Shown: positions 32,702-43,470, counted from the stretch's first letter. The stretch: DNA of 64,000 nt from Pseudocitrobacter faecalis (GCA_003315335.1 QNRL01000014.1:20413-84412), one strand, 5' to 3'. The notes: generated from the sequence alone by a model not told the origin. Numbers and translations: made by a program.

Positions 32702-34891
32702 TTAGAAGCGGAAGGTCGCTGTCGCGACAACCTGACGTTCCGCACCCCAGAAGCAACCATAGGTCTGGAAGCAGCTGGCGACATATTCACGATCGAGCAG
32801 GTTATTGACGTTGACAGCAATACTAGAACCGGCCATGCCAAAACGGGCCAGGTCGTATTTCACTACTGCGTCCATCACCGCGGCACTGCCGACTTTGAAG
32901 CTGTTTGCTGGATCGCCGTAGCTGGAACCAATAAAGCGACCACCAGTACCCAACGTCAGACCAGAAAGCGGACCTTCATAGAAGGTATAATCGCCCCACA
33001 GTGATGCCATGTGTTCTGGAACCTGTTCCGGCATATTGCCTTTCAGGTTCGTATCTTTGGTGTATTCCGCATCCGTATAAGTATAAGATGCCGTCAGGTT
33101 AACATTCGCATTAACCGCCGCTTTTGCTTCCAGTTCTACGCCACGCGCACGGATCTCACCAGCCGGAACCTGCGCTAACGGATTCGTAGGATCCGCAGTC
33201 AGGTTATTGGTTTTGGTCAGCTGATAAACCGCCGCCGTAACCACAACAGGCATATCCTTCGGTACATACTTCACGCCTGCTTCATATTGCTCGCCTTTCG
33301 ACGGTTCGTAAGAAGTACGAGGAGTACTCCAAAGATCGAAAGCGCTCGGTTCAAAGGATTGGCTATAGCTGAAGTACGGCGAAATACCGTTATCAAACAG
33401 ATAGTTTACGCCGCCGCGCCAGGTGAATTTATGGTCGTTACGCTCGATGTAACCTTCCGTTGGCGTGTAGGAGTTTTCACGAACGGTGGTTGCTTGTTTA
33501 GACCAATCGTAGCGTCCACCCAGCGTAAACACCCACTTATCCCACTCCGCCTGATCCTGAACATAAACACCAGTCTGCTTGCTTTCGTTCATCTGATACG
33601 GTTCGGCATCGCCAAAAGCAAAGTATTCTGGGTGATATTTATTATAAAGATTGATAGAGGGCGCGGAGCCGAAACTGGCGTTGATATCATTACGCATACG
33701 CATGAAATCCACACCGGTCAGTAAGGTGTGTTCAATATCACCCGTAGCGAATTTGCTTTCGAGCTGGGTATCAACACTGAAGTTTTGCAGACGTTCGTCG
33801 TCAACCACAGTGCCACGATTCAGGGTATGACCATCAGCGGCAATCCCCGTACCGTAGACACTCTGCTGAGACGTTTTCATCTCGCTGAAGCGGAGATTCT
33901 GACGAACGGTGAAGGTGTCATTGAAACCGTGCTCGAAGCTATATCCCACCATTTTCTGGTTACGGGAATAGGTATTGTTCGACGCGCCTTCATTGAAATC
34001 GGTCGGCAGACGCTTGCCGTTCGGCAACTCTTCAACCGTTCCCTCTTTCGGCAACCAACCGTAGTAACCGGTTTCCGGCTCGTTCTGGAAATAAGACAAG
34101 AAGGTGAAGTTGGTTTTGTCATCCGGACGCCACGAGAATGACGGCGCAATGGTATAGCGCTGAGATTCAGAGCTTTTCTGCTGCTCGTTAGTGGAGCGCG
34201 CAAGCCCGGTCAAACGATAGGAAAACTCGCCGTTATCATCCAGCGCGTCGCTGAAATCAAAACCTGTCTGGAACAGATTATCGGTACCGAATTTAAACTG
34301 AATTTCTTTCAACGGCTCCGTTGTCGGGCGCTTACTCACCATCGAGATGATTCCGCCCGGATTACTTTTACCGTAAAGAACCGAAGTCGGCCCACGCATC
34401 AATTCAACACGCTCGAGCATGTAGGGGTCGATAACCGCATCGTTATAGAAGTTACCCTGAAGCTTAAGCCCATCGAGATAGTTATTCTGGTTCAGACCTA
34501 CAGAAGAGAAGCCGCGAATAATCACAAAATCATAAGTATTAGATGCGCCACGACTGTTAACCGTAACACCTGGCGTATAACCCAGCGCTTCTTTTACTGA
34601 CTGGAATTGATGCATCTGCATCTCTTCGTTAGTCACCACCGAAACAGACTGCGGCGTCTTTTCAATCGGCGTGTCGGTCTTGGTTGCGGTCGCTGAACGT
34701 TTCGCCGCGATCGTCGGAGCCGGCCCCCACGCGCTTTCCTGGGAAACAGGTGCCGCAGTAACGGTGATGGTTTCTTCTTTCGGTTGAACCGCCGCCTGTG
34801 CATAGACAGACATGCCGCTAACCGCTGTGGCTACTACGACTGCGATTTTACGCAGCGAGTGGTTTGGCTGAGCAGTTTTCAGATGCGCCAT
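32702..34891 (-). CDS. fhuA: Ferrichrome outer-membrane receptor FhuA, variant with short loop L4
   Basis: TonB-dependent receptor for ferrichrome. Starting at the ATG at 34891 (MAHLKTAQPNHS) gives 729 residues; E. coli FhuA is 747. The signal peptide ends at AQAA|VQP and the TonB box is EETITVTAAP. A plug domain (about 35-190) and a 22-strand barrel ending in ATATFRF follow. The region matching E. coli gating loop L4 is cut down: after NSVYG-like QQSVYGTGIAADGHTLNRG it goes straight to TVVDDERLQNF, losing both loop Cys. That loop is the docking site for T1, T5 and phi80 in E. coli. Other outer loops also differ. Confidence 0.95.
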   Translation of the reverse strand: MAHLKTAQPNHSLRKIAVVVATAVSGMSVYAQAAVQPKEETITVTAAPVSQESAWGPAPTIAAKRSATATKTDTPIEKTPQSVSVVTNEEMQMHQFQSVKEALGYTPGVTVNSRGASNTYDFVIIRGFSSVGLNQNNYLDGLKLQGNFYNDAVIDPYMLERVELMRGPTSVLYGKSNPGGIISMVSKRPTTEPLKEIQFKFGTDNLFQTGFDFSDALDDNGEFSYRLTGLARSTNEQQKSSESQRYTIAPSFSWRPDDKTNFTFLSYFQNEPETGYYGWLPKEGTVEELPNGKRLPTDFNEGASNNTYSRNQKMVGYSFEHGFNDTFTVRQNLRFSEMKTSQQSVYGTGIAADGHTLNRGTVVDDERLQNFSVDTQLESKFATGDIEHTLLTGVDFMRMRNDINASFGSAPSINLYNKYHPEYFAFGDAEPYQMNESKQTGVYVQDQAEWDKWVFTLGGRYDWSKQATTVRENSYTPTEGYIERNDHKFTWRGGVNYLFDNGISPYFSYSQSFEPSAFDLWSTPRTSYEPSKGEQYEAGVKYVPKDMPVVVTAAVYQLTKTNNLTADPTNPLAQVPAGEIRARGVELEAKAAVNANVNLTASYTYTDAEYTKDTNLKGNMPEQVPEHMASLWGDYTFYEGPLSGLTLGTGGRFIGSSYGDPANSFKVGSAAVMDAVVKYDLARFGMAGSSIAVNVNNLLDREYVASCFQTYGCFWGAERQVVATATFRF

Positions 34892-34913
34892 TGGTATATC
34901 TCTGATGGAATGA

Positions 34914-34954
34914 TGAATGATAACGTAAACGAGAATTATTATTATAACCGCCGA
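34914..34954 (-). promoter_or_regulatory. Fur-box-like region upstream of fhuA
   Basis: The minus-strand sequence TATAATAATAATTCTCGTTT followed by ACGTTATCATTC resembles overlapping Fur 19-mers (GATAATGATAATCATTATC type) and the known E. coli fhuA operator. It lies 23-63 bases before the start codon. This predicts iron repression of the fhu operon. Confidence 0.75.
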
Positions 34955-35089
34955 ATAATAGGCCAAACGGCGGCGATATAGCAAGCAATATAGGGGTGGT
35001 TGTGGATTAAAGGTTCAAGAAATAACCAGATGAAAACAGAGGGTTAATAGATTGATTTTAGTGATTACGAGATTCTGACAATCGCCCAT

Positions 35090-35120
35090 AAAAAAGCCCG
35101 CTTTACTCAGCGGGCTTTGC
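35090..35120 (-). terminator. Terminator of mrcB
   Basis: AAAGCCCGC (35093-35101) pairs with GCGGGCTTT (35110-35118). On the minus strand it is followed by TTTTTATGG. It separates mrcB from fhuA. Confidence 0.9.
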
Positions 35121-35132
35121 GCGTTAACGGTA

Positions 35133-37682
35133 TTAATTACCGCCAAACATATCCTTGATCCAGCCAGCGACACCGTCGCCGTCTTTCTCTTCTTTCTTCG
35201 GTTGCTCTTGTGGTTGCTGCTGTTGCTGTTGCTGCGGCTGAGAGGACTGGTCGAACGGATTGCCCGACTGCTGCTCCTGTTGCTGCTGCATCATCTCATC
35301 CTGCTGGCAGAGTGCATCCGGGTCAGTCGTCCACACCGGCAACATACGCGAGCCGCCAGAGCACACGAAGTTTCCGTTGTAATCGACGCCCATATCCACA
35401 ATATCTTCCGGCGGCGTCAGCACCAGCGGAATCGGCGACTGGTTCGCCAGATAGCGCTGGTAAATCGACATCGCACCGCTTGCACCGTACAGTTTCGTCG
35501 GCTGGTTGTTATCACGGCCGACCCAGGTGATCACCACTTCGCGGCCATCGATGCCGGCAAACCAGGTATCGACGTTGTTGTTGGTGGTACCCGTTTTACC
35601 CGCCAGATGCAGGCCCGGATATTTCGCTCCCAGCTGACGACCGGTACCACGCTGAACAACCTGCTGCATGGTCCATAACGTCATGTATGCCGCCTGCGCC
35701 GGAACGGCACGCTCGGCCTGCGGATAGCTTTGATACAGCACCGTACCATCTTCCGCGATCACCGAACGTAATGCAGAGAGCGTCGCGCGGTTACCGCCGC
35801 TGGAGATAGTCTGGAACGCCTGTGCCACTTCAATCGGCGTCAGGTTCAGTGCGCCCAGGATCATCGCCGGAACCGGATGCAGCTGATCTTTCGGCACACC
35901 CAGTTTCTGCCAGGTATCGGTAATTGCCGGCAAGCCCAGCGCCATACCGAGGTTAACCGTCGGCACGTTCATGGAACGCGTCAGTGCATCAACCAGCATC
36001 ACCTGACCGCTAAAGCGACGATCATCGTTCTGCGGCGACCACACCTGACCATTTGGCTGACGCAGAGAAATCGGCGCATCAGCAATCCAGGTGTTCAGAC
36101 GATACTGATTCGGCTGGCTTAACGCGGTCAGATAGGTCGCCGGTTTTGCCAGCGAGCCGATAGAACGACGTGCCTGCATTGCGCGGTTATACCCGGCAAA
36201 CTGTGGCTCTGCGCCCCCAACCATCGCGCGAACTTCGCCACTGAAGCGATCGACAACCACCATCGCCGTTTCAAGATCGCTCAGCTTACGCTGCTTCTTC
36301 AGTACCGGAATACCTTCCGTCGCCGCTTTTTCTGCCGCATCCTGCGCCACCGAGTCGAAGGTGGTGAAGATCTTCACACCGGAGAGATCTTTCACTTTAT
36401 CGCCCAGTTTTGCCTGCAGCTCTTGGCGCACCATCTGCATGAACGCAGGCTGCGGTGAAATCACCCCGCCGCGCGGCTGCACACCCAGAGGACGGGCGCT
36501 GAGCATGTCGTACAGTTCCTGGTCGATGAAGTTCTGCTGTTGCAGTAAACGCAACACCAGGTTACGACGCTCCAGCGCCAGCTTCGGGTTACGCCACGGG
36601 TTGTAGATAGAGGCGCCTTTCACCATCCCAACCAACAACGCCTGCTGATCGAGACTCAGCTCTTCCACCGGGCGACCAAAGTAGTACAGGCTCGCCAGCG
36701 GGAAACCGCGAATTTCGTTATCGCCGCTCTGGCCGAGGTACACTTCGTTCATATACAGCTCAAGGATGCGATCCTTGCTGTAACGAGCATCCATCAGCAC
36801 AGCCATGTACGCTTCATTGGCTTTACGCCAGTAGGAGCGTTCGCTGGAGAGGAACAGGTTTTTCACCAACTGCTGCGTCAGCGTACTCGCCCCCTGCACC
36901 GTACGGCCCGCCGTCAGGTTTGCCAGCACCGCACGACCGATCGAGTAGAGGCTTACACCATCATGCTCGTAAAAGTGACGGTCTTCGGTCGCCAGCAGGG
37001 TATCCACCAGCAGATCCGGGAAACCGCTGCGCGGCACAAAGAGACGCTGTTCGCCGTTTGGCGAAGAGAGCATGGTGATCAGACGCGGATCGAGACGGAA
37101 GAAGCCGAACTGACGGTTGTTCTCCATGTTCTCTATGGTTTCGAGGTGATCGCCATCAAAGGTCAGACGCGCGCGCACCTGCCCTTCTTTACTGTCCGGG
37201 AAATCAAACGGACGGCGGATCATCTCAATACTGTTGGCCTGCACGGTAAATTCGCCTGGTCGCGTCATCGCGGTCACCTGGCGGTACTGTGTTGCCGTCA
37301 GCAGTTGCACCATCTCTTTCTTACTGATGGGCATATCGGGCTCAAGGTTAACCATGCGGCCATACACCGCCGCCGGCAGTTGCCAGACTTTGCCATCAAT
37401 ACGGCTGCGAATTTTCTGGTCAAGATAGACACCGTAAATCGCCAACAGAACAGCAAAAACGATAGCCAGCTTCACCAGCAGCCAGAACCAGCCATGTTTT
37501 CTACGAGGCTTGCCGCCCTTGCCCTTTCCTTTACGTGGTGGCATTGGCTCATCATCCTCATAGTCATCATCATAATCGTCGTTGTAATCCTCATCTCTGA
37601 GGCGACGACGGCTCACCTTTTGTTTCGCCGGACGCGCAGGCTTGCCTTTACGTCCAATCGGCTCGCGGTCATTCCCCGCCAT
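35133..37682 (-). CDS. mrcB: Penicillin-binding protein 1b (bifunctional)
   Basis: Polymerises lipid II into glycan strands and cross-links them; the main septal/side-wall class A PBP with LpoB. Starting at the ATG at 37682 ([15 protein letters not shown]) gives 849 residues (E. coli 844). A cytoplasmic tail rich in Asp/Arg, one membrane helix (about 70-90), the UB2H domain, glycosyltransferase 51 ([11 protein letters not shown]), then transpeptidase motifs GSLAKP, SMN and KTGTTNN. An internal Met near residue 47 corresponds to the start of the short PBP1b-gamma form. The C-terminal tail is a long Gln tract. Confidence 0.97.
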   Translation of the reverse strand: MAGNDREPIGRKGKPARPAKQKVSRRRLRDEDYNDDYDDDYEDDEPMPPRKGKGKGGKPRRKHGWFWLLVKLAIVFAVLLAIYGVYLDQKIRSRIDGKVWQLPAAVYGRMVNLEPDMPISKKEMVQLLTATQYRQVTAMTRPGEFTVQANSIEMIRRPFDFPDSKEGQVRARLTFDGDHLETIENMENNRQFGFFRLDPRLITMLSSPNGEQRLFVPRSGFPDLLVDTLLATEDRHFYEHDGVSLYSIGRAVLANLTAGRTVQGASTLTQQLVKNLFLSSERSYWRKANEAYMAVLMDARYSKDRILELYMNEVYLGQSGDNEIRGFPLASLYYFGRPVEELSLDQQALLVGMVKGASIYNPWRNPKLALERRNLVLRLLQQQNFIDQELYDMLSARPLGVQPRGGVISPQPAFMQMVRQELQAKLGDKVKDLSGVKIFTTFDSVAQDAAEKAATEGIPVLKKQRKLSDLETAMVVVDRFSGEVRAMVGGAEPQFAGYNRAMQARRSIGSLAKPATYLTALSQPNQYRLNTWIADAPISLRQPNGQVWSPQNDDRRFSGQVMLVDALTRSMNVPTVNLGMALGLPAITDTWQKLGVPKDQLHPVPAMILGALNLTPIEVAQAFQTISSGGNRATLSALRSVIAEDGTVLYQSYPQAERAVPAQAAYMTLWTMQQVVQRGTGRQLGAKYPGLHLAGKTGTTNNNVDTWFAGIDGREVVITWVGRDNNQPTKLYGASGAMSIYQRYLANQSPIPLVLTPPEDIVDMGVDYNGNFVCSGGSRMLPVWTTDPDALCQQDEMMQQQQEQQSGNPFDQSSQPQQQQQQQPQEQPKKEEKDGDGVAGWIKDMFGGN

Positions 37683-37775
37683 GCTTTCTCTCCGCAACAT
37701 TCAGGCGCAAAGGCCTGATTCTCAGTTCTTCTGTTTTGGAACAGAAGAAGATATCTCTCAAATTTCGCTCGTTCT

Positions 37776-38060
37776 ATCCCCTCTCCCACAGGGAGAGGGG
37801 GAAAACATGCACTGAATTTACCAACGTGCACAATCTGTCCCCTCTCCCTTGAGGGAGAGGGTTAGGGTGAGGGGGGAAACGTGCGCGCTGATGCCCTCAC
37901 CCCGGCCCTCTCCCACAGGGAGAGGGGGAAAACGTGCACTGAATTTACCAATGTGCACAATCTGTCCCCTCTCCCTTGAGGGAGAGGGTTAGGGTGAGGG
38001 GGAAACGTGCGCGCTGATGCCCTCACCCCGGCCCTCTCCCACAGGGAGAGGGGGAAAACT
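37776..38060. repeat. Tandem array of CCCTCTCCC palindromic repeats (126-127 bp period)
   Basis: The motif CCCTCTCCCACAGGGAGAGGGG starts at about 37780, 37907 and 38033. Between copies the sequence is almost identical (GCACTGAATTTACCAA then GTGCACAATCTG, then a second palindrome CCCTCTCCCTTGAGGGAGAGGG and GTTAGGGTGAGGGG). There are two full units and one part unit. It fills most of the 379 bases between the mrcB start and the hrpB stop; I see no gene here. mrcB needs a promoter in or next to this array (37683-37770). Confidence 0.88.
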
Positions 38061-38061
38061 T

Positions 38062-40491
38062 TCACGAATAATTTTTCGTCCGCCGCGTCGGCGCGGTGTT
38101 CGCCGGGTCGTCCGGCCAGACGTGTTTCGGATAGCGCCCTTTCATCTCTTTTTGCACCTCCCGGTACGCCCCCTGCCAGAACGCACTTAAATCGCGCGTA
38201 ATCTGCAAAGGACGCTGCGCCGGGGAGAGCAACTCCAGCACCAGCGGCACCCGCCCCTGAGCGATAGTTGGCGTGCTCGCCTCACCAAACATCTCCTGCA
38301 TTCGCACCGCCAGCGCGGGCGGGTTTTCATCATCGTAGCGAATTGCAATTCGGCTGCCGGTGGGCACAGTGTAATGAGTTGGTAGCTCACTATCCAGACG
38401 TTGTCGTAATGACCACGGAAGCCAGGCCTGTAACGCCTCCCTGACATTGACATTTTTCAGCGCACGTAGCGATTTCACGCCACTCATATGCGGCAGCAGC
38501 CAGGCTTCGAGCTCCGCCAGCAACGACGCCTCATCGACTGAAGGCCAGGCGTCTTCCGGCAACCAGCGCGCGGCGCATTGCAGACGCAAGCGTAGCTGCT
38601 CAACGTCTTCTGTCCAGTTCAGAACGTTTAAGCCTTTATCGCGAATACCGTTGAGCATCGCCTGATGCAGCTCGTCTTCCGACGGTTTCGCCAGCGGCTG
38701 AACTTTTATCGTCAGTTGCCCAACGCGGCTACGGCGCAAGGCTTTCAGCGTACCCTGCGCGTCGTCCCATTCGATGGTATCGGACTGTTCAATTAACTGC
38801 GGGCACTGCGCCGCCAGTACGTCTATATCCAGCGCGTAAGCCTGTAAAATACGCGCATCGGGCGATGCATTGCCCTGTAACAGCAGCGGCGCAATCAACC
38901 ACTCATGGCGGCTTAGCGCATCATCGCTATCGAGCATTGCACCCATGCCGTTCGCCAGTTGATAGCGCCCATCCAGCCCGCGTCGGCGGGCGATACGGTC
39001 AGGAAAACCTTGCGCCAGCAACGCGGGAATGGCGTCGCTATCCGGTTTTCCGCCCTGCCGGTTCAAACGTCTGAGCAACTGCTGGCTACGCTGTTGCCAG
39101 TTCGATTGATTGCGCGAAAACGCGTGCCCCAGATCGCTACCCGCACCGCGCGGCGGCTCTTCCAGAATCGCCGCCAGCCTGGCCGCCGTGGCAGCCTCAT
39201 CATCACTTTTCGCGGCAATCAGCATTGCCGCCAGACGCGGGTCGTTACCCAGCGCCGCCATTTTCTGCCCCTGTGCCGTCAGACGTTCGCCGTCCAGCGC
39301 CTGAAGCTGCGTCAGTAAGCGCCTTGCCGCAGCCAGATTGACCGCCGGTGGCGCATCCAGCCAGTTTAACTGCAGTGGGTCATAGCAGCCCCACTGCAAC
39401 AGCTCCAGTTGAAGCGAAGAGAGATCGCTTTGCAGAATTTCCGCATCGCTTTGCGCCGCCGCGCGTTCCGCCTGATCTTTTCCCAGCAGATGTAAACAGA
39501 TACCGGGCTCCAGTCGCCCTGCGCGGCCTGCGCGCTGGGTCATCGATGCCTGGCTGACACGTTGAGTCACCAGCCGGGTCAACCCGGAGCGCACATCAAA
39601 TCGCGCAACCCGCTCCTGCGCGCAATCGACCACCAGACGGATACCTTCGATAGTCAGACTGGTTTCAGCGATATTGGTGGCGAGCACGACTTTACGCTTG
39701 CCGACAGGCGCAGGAAGAATAGCCTGACGCTGCTCGCCAAGCGACAACGCGCCATAAAGAGGGCAAAGCAGAACGTCGGACGCTACACGCGTGGCCAGAT
39801 GTTCCTGAACACGCTGGATTTCACCCACACCGGGTAAAAACAGCAGCAGCGAGCCAGGCTCTGCGCGGAGTAGTTCCGCCGTGGCGATAGCCACAGCTTC
39901 ATCAAAACGTTGGTGGGCGGGCAGCGTCTGATAGCGACGTTCCACCGGGAACGCACGCCCTTCGGAGATGATGACCGGCGCATCAGGCAGCAAGCGCTGC
40001 AACTTATCGTTGTCCAGCGTGGCAGACATAATCAGCAGCTTCAGGTCGTCACGCAGCCCCTGCTGAACGTCGAGCAGCAATGCCAGCGCGAGGTCCGCCT
40101 GTAAACTACGCTCATGGAACTCATCGAGGATCACCAGCCCCACGCCTGACAGTTCAGGATCGTGCTGGATCATGCGCGTCAGAATGCCTTCAGTCACCAC
40201 TTCAAGACGCGTAGCCGGCCCGACGCAGGTTTCCGCGCGCATCCGGTAACCAACGGTTTCACCGGGCTTTTCACCGAGCAGTTCCGCCAGCCGCTGCGCG
40301 ACATTACGCGCCGCCAGCCTGCGCGGCTCAAGCAGGATAACCCGCCCGCTAATATTGCCTTCGCGTAAAATTTGCAGCGGTAGCCACGTCGATTTTCCCG
40401 CCCCCGTCGGCGCGTTAAGCAGTACGGCAGGCGCGTTCGCCAGGGCAGAAAGAAGATCGGGAAGAACAGCGGCGACCGGCAACTGCGACAC
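38062..40491 (-). CDS. hrpB: ATP-dependent helicase HrpB (DEAH/RHA family)
   Basis: DEAH-type RNA helicase homologue; its cellular role in enterics is poorly known. The start chosen is GTG at 40491, preceded by TTGGAG, giving 809 residues as in E. coli (MSQLPVAAVLPD). An ORF extension to 40542 is possible but not needed. Walker A is APTGAGKST, the Walker B box is LDEFHERSLQADLA, then SATL, and motif VI is QRAGRAGRLEPG. The C-terminal HrpB-specific domain ends PTRRTKNYS. It is divergent from thpR; promoters would lie in the 73-base gap. Confidence 0.95.
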   Translation of the reverse strand: MSQLPVAAVLPDLLSALANAPAVLLNAPTGAGKSTWLPLQILREGNISGRVILLEPRRLAARNVAQRLAELLGEKPGETVGYRMRAETCVGPATRLEVVTEGILTRMIQHDPELSGVGLVILDEFHERSLQADLALALLLDVQQGLRDDLKLLIMSATLDNDKLQRLLPDAPVIISEGRAFPVERRYQTLPAHQRFDEAVAIATAELLRAEPGSLLLFLPGVGEIQRVQEHLATRVASDVLLCPLYGALSLGEQRQAILPAPVGKRKVVLATNIAETSLTIEGIRLVVDCAQERVARFDVRSGLTRLVTQRVSQASMTQRAGRAGRLEPGICLHLLGKDQAERAAAQSDAEILQSDLSSLQLELLQWGCYDPLQLNWLDAPPAVNLAAARRLLTQLQALDGERLTAQGQKMAALGNDPRLAAMLIAAKSDDEAATAARLAAILEEPPRGAGSDLGHAFSRNQSNWQQRSQQLLRRLNRQGGKPDSDAIPALLAQGFPDRIARRRGLDGRYQLANGMGAMLDSDDALSRHEWLIAPLLLQGNASPDARILQAYALDIDVLAAQCPQLIEQSDTIEWDDAQGTLKALRRSRVGQLTIKVQPLAKPSEDELHQAMLNGIRDKGLNVLNWTEDVEQLRLRLQCAARWLPEDAWPSVDEASLLAELEAWLLPHMSGVKSLRALKNVNVREALQAWLPWSLRQRLDSELPTHYTVPTGSRIAIRYDDENPPALAVRMQEMFGEASTPTIAQGRVPLVLELLSPAQRPLQITRDLSAFWQGAYREVQKEMKGRYPKHVWPDDPANTAPTRRTKNYS

Positions 40492-40564
40492 GTTTGGCTC
40501 CAAAGGGTTAACATTGAAAGGCGGACATTGTAGCATCGCCACAATTCATTACCGAGTACCCACT

Positions 40565-41095
40565 ATGTCTGAGTCGAAAAGAGTCTTTTTCGCCATTGAG
40601 ATCCCGACCAAAATCCAGCGCCAGATTGTGCGCTGGCGAGCGGAAAACTTTCCGGATGATGCCGGAAGGCCGGTGGCGGCGGCGAATATGCACATCACTC
40701 TGGCGTTCCTGGGGGAAGTGAGCGCTGAAAAGCAGGCCGCGCTGGCAAAACTCGCGGGACGCATCCGCCAGCCGGGTTTCACCCTGCACCTGGACGATGC
40801 CGGACAATGGTTGCGTTCACGCGTAGTATGGCTGGGAACCCGTCAACCGCCGCGCGGGATGTTACAGCTGGCTAATATGCTGCGTGCTCAGGCGGCACGC
40901 AGCGGCTGTTATCAGAGCCCGCAGCCGTTTCACCCGCATTTAACGCTGCTACGCAATACGGCGCATGCGGTGCCAATTCCGGCGCCGGGTTTTCACTGGG
41001 AAATCCCGGTGAGCGAGTTTGTGCTCTATGAGTCGAACTTCATTAACGGTCGAACGCGTTATACCCCGCTCCAGCGCTGGACACTTTCAGAATAA
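40565..41095 (+). CDS. thpR: RNA 2',3'-cyclic phosphodiesterase ThpR (LigT)
   Basis: 2H-family enzyme that opens 2',3'-cyclic phosphate ends and can ligate tRNA halves in vitro. Starting at the ATG at 40565 gives 176 residues (E. coli 176); the longer frame overlaps hrpB on the other strand. The two HxTL motifs are MHITLAFLG (near residue 43) and [10 protein letters not shown] (near 130). It leads into sfsA after 13 bases, so they probably share a transcript. Confidence 0.95.
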   Translation: MSESKRVFFAIEIPTKIQRQIVRWRAENFPDDAGRPVAAANMHITLAFLGEVSAEKQAALAKLAGRIRQPGFTLHLDDAGQWLRSRVVWLGTRQPPRGMLQLANMLRAQAARSGCYQSPQPFHPHLTLLRNTAHAVPIPAPGFHWEIPVSEFVLYESNFINGRTRYTPLQRWTLSE

Positions 41096-41108
41096 TCAAG
41101 GACGCCTT

Positions 41109-41822
41109 ATGGATTTTACGCCCGCTCTCCAGCATGCCACGCTTATTCAACGCTATAAACGGTTCCTCGCCGATGTGGTCACGCCGGAAGGTGAAACCCT
41201 CACCCTTCATTGCCCAAATACCGGTGCGATGACCGGTTGTGCCACGCCTGGCGATACCGTGTGGTATTCCACATCAGAAAATACTAAACGCAAATATCCG
41301 CACACTTGGGAAATTACGCAAACCCAAAACGGTGCATTCATTTGTGTGAACACCCAACGCGCTAATCAGCTTGCCAAAGAGGCGATACTCTCTGAAACGA
41401 TCCCAGCCCTTACAGGCTATAGTTCGCTGAAAAGTGAAGTGAAGTATGGTGCAGAGGGCAGCAGAATTGACCTTATGTTACAGGCAGATGATCGCCCGCG
41501 ATGCTATATTGAAGTGAAATCGGTCACGCTGGCGGAAAAGGAGTACGGTTACTTCCCGGATGCAGTTACCTTGCGCGGGCAGAAGCATTTACGCGAGCTG
41601 ATGGGCGTTGTCGCAGCGGGCGATCGGGCGGTGTTATTGTTCACTGTTTTACACTCAGCCATTGAATATTTCGCACCTGCACACCATATTGATGCTCAAT
41701 ACGCACAATTATTAGCGGAAGCACATAAACGGGGGGTGGAGATTCTGGCTTATAAAGCGGAACTTTCTGCCAATAACATCACTCTGAGATCACCGTTGCC
41801 CGTCACGTTACCACGGGTGTGA
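41109..41822 (+). CDS. sfsA: DNA-binding/nuclease-like protein SfsA
   Basis: Named for stimulating sugar (maltose) fermentation genes in E. coli; the fold has an OB-like N-terminal part and a PD-(D/E)XK-like C-terminal part. The ATG at 41109 gives 237 residues (E. coli 234). The conserved [11 protein letters not shown] and the nuclease-like RIDLML...[12 protein letters not shown] segments are intact. It lies between thpR and dksA. The exact molecular activity in the cell is not established. Confidence 0.94.
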   Translation: MDFTPALQHATLIQRYKRFLADVVTPEGETLTLHCPNTGAMTGCATPGDTVWYSTSENTKRKYPHTWEITQTQNGAFICVNTQRANQLAKEAILSETIPALTGYSSLKSEVKYGAEGSRIDLMLQADDRPRCYIEVKSVTLAEKEYGYFPDAVTLRGQKHLRELMGVVAAGDRAVLLFTVLHSAIEYFAPAHHIDAQYAQLLAEAHKRGVEILAYKAELSANNITLRSPLPVTLPRV

Positions 41823-41987
41823 TCTGGATATTTAGTGTTCGGGCTGCGTCGCAAATACGCTTTTCCTCACAGCATTGTCAAGTGTTACGTTTAGATAATT
41901 GCCATACGGAATCGCATCTGCTATTTATAGCGGCCTGATTTTTCCCCCGAACACGGGGATCGATAGTGCGTGTTAAGGAGAAGCAAC

Positions 41988-42443
41988 ATGCAAGAAGGGC
42001 AAAACCGTAAAACATCGTCCCTGAGTATTCTCGCCATCGCTGGGGTGGAGCCGTACCAGGAGAAGCCGGGCGAAGAGTATATGAACGAAGCCCAGCTGGC
42101 ACACTTCCGTCGTATTCTGGAAGCATGGCGTAATCAACTTCGGGATGAAGTCGATCGCACCGTTACACACATGCAGGATGAAGCGGCCAACTTCCCGGAT
42201 CCGGTAGACCGTGCAGCCCAGGAAGAAGAGTTCAGCCTCGAACTGCGTAACCGCGATCGCGAGCGTAAGCTGATTAAAAAGATCGAGAAAACGCTGAAGA
42301 AAGTAGAAGACGAAGATTTTGGCTTCTGCGAATCGTGCGGTGTCGAAATTGGCATCCGTCGTCTGGAAGCGCGTCCAACTGCCGATCTGTGCATTGATTG
42401 CAAGACGCTGGCGGAAATCCGCGAAAAACAGATGGCTGGCTAA
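41988..42443 (+). CDS. dksA: RNA polymerase-binding transcription factor DksA
   Basis: Binds the secondary channel of RNA polymerase and, with ppGpp, drives the stringent response. Starting at the ATG at 41988 (AAGGAG upstream) gives 151 residues. The coiled-coil tip has the two key Asp in [11 protein letters not shown] (near 71 and 74), and the C4 zinc finger is CESCG...LCIDC. A 165-base upstream region holds its promoter; gluQ follows after a hairpin. Confidence 0.99.
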   Translation: MQEGQNRKTSSLSILAIAGVEPYQEKPGEEYMNEAQLAHFRRILEAWRNQLRDEVDRTVTHMQDEAANFPDPVDRAAQEEEFSLELRNRDRERKLIKKIEKTLKKVEDEDFGFCESCGVEIGIRRLEARPTADLCIDCKTLAEIREKQMAG

Positions 42444-42469
42444 TCAAGCGCCAATGATCATTACTATTC

Positions 42470-42496
42470 TCAAGGCGGGAGCGATTCCCGCCTTGC
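42470..42496 (+). terminator. Hairpin between dksA and gluQ
   Basis: AAGGCGGGA (42472-42480) pairs with TCCCGCCTT (42486-42494) around GCGAT. Only a weak T tract follows (GCCGTTTCT), so it is likely a leaky terminator that lets some dksA transcripts reach gluQ. Confidence 0.7.
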
Positions 42497-42517
42497 CGTT
42501 TCTATAATCAGTCAATC

Positions 42518-43408
42518 ATGTCATCACAACCTTACATCGGGCGATTTGCCCCCTCCCCCTCTGGTGAGCTGCATTTTGGTTCGCTGGTCGCCGCACTCGG
42601 CAGCTATCTCCAGGCTCGCGCTCTGCAGGGTCGCTGGCTGGTTCGCATTGAAGATATCGACCCTCCTCGTGAAGTTCCCGGTGCCGCAACCACAATTTTG
42701 CGCCAGCTGGAACATTATGGACTGGAGTGGGATGGTGACGTGCTGTGGCAATCGCAACGTCATGACGCTTATCGCGAGGCGCTGGCCTGGCTGCATCAAC
42801 AAGGGCTCAGCTATTACTGCACCTGCACCCGCGCGCGCATTCAGAGTATTGGCGGCATGTATGACGGGCACTGCCGGGATTTAGCCCTCGGTGCGAAAAA
42901 CGCCGCGCTGCGTATTCGTCAGAATGAGCCTGTGTTGGCATTCCACGATAATCTGCGCGGTATCATTCACGCCGATCCGCGTCTGGCCACGGAAGATTTT
43001 ATTATCCATCGCCGTGATGGTCTGTTTGCCTATAATCTCGCTGTCGTGGTCGACGACCACTTCCAGGGCGTAACGGAAATTGTCCGCGGCGCAGACTTAA
43101 TCGAACCGACGGTGCGCCAGATTTCTCTCTATCGTCATTTTGCCTGGCCCGAGCCCGGCTATATTCATCTTCCGCTGGCGCTCAACGCAGAAGGCGCTAA
43201 ACTTTCCAAGCAAAATCATGCGCCTGCCTTGCCACAAGGCGATCCTCGCCCCGTATTAACCCAGGCGCTACGCTTTTTAGGGCAGGACGTTGTGATACCG
43301 TGGCAGGATCTTACGCTTGCCGAATTACTGAAAAATGCTGTAGATAACTGGACGCTTGACACCGTGCCGGAAAGGGCGATTGTAAATCCGCCATTCTCAA
43401 ATGCATGA
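42518..43408 (+). CDS. gluQ: Glutamyl-Q tRNA(Asp) synthetase GluQ
   Basis: Attaches glutamate to the queuosine at position 34 of tRNA(Asp). It is a truncated class I synthetase without an anticodon-binding domain. The protein is 296 residues. The HIGH-like motif is [11 protein letters not shown] near residue 15 and the KMSKS-like motif is AKLSKQNHA. Zinc ligands are visible in YCTCTRARI and YDGHCRDLA. It follows dksA, as in E. coli. Confidence 0.96.
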   Translation: MSSQPYIGRFAPSPSGELHFGSLVAALGSYLQARALQGRWLVRIEDIDPPREVPGAATTILRQLEHYGLEWDGDVLWQSQRHDAYREALAWLHQQGLSYYCTCTRARIQSIGGMYDGHCRDLALGAKNAALRIRQNEPVLAFHDNLRGIIHADPRLATEDFIIHRRDGLFAYNLAVVVDDHFQGVTEIVRGADLIEPTVRQISLYRHFAWPEPGYIHLPLALNAEGAKLSKQNHAPALPQGDPRPVLTQALRFLGQDVVIPWQDLTLAELLKNAVDNWTLDTVPERAIVNPPFSNA

Positions 43409-43470
43409 TGCTGAGCTATGATTAGCCGCTATTTTTTTAGTCCATAAGACTGACACTACCGAGGTGTACC

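Noticed and set aside
37776..38060. The tandem repeats as a CRISPR array
   Set aside because: The spacing sequences are nearly identical between units, unlike CRISPR spacers, and there are no cas genes.
37613..38065. Small frames with LSLWERAGVRA repeats between mrcB and hrpB
   Set aside because: Same cause: repeat DNA translated in an open frame, no start signals.
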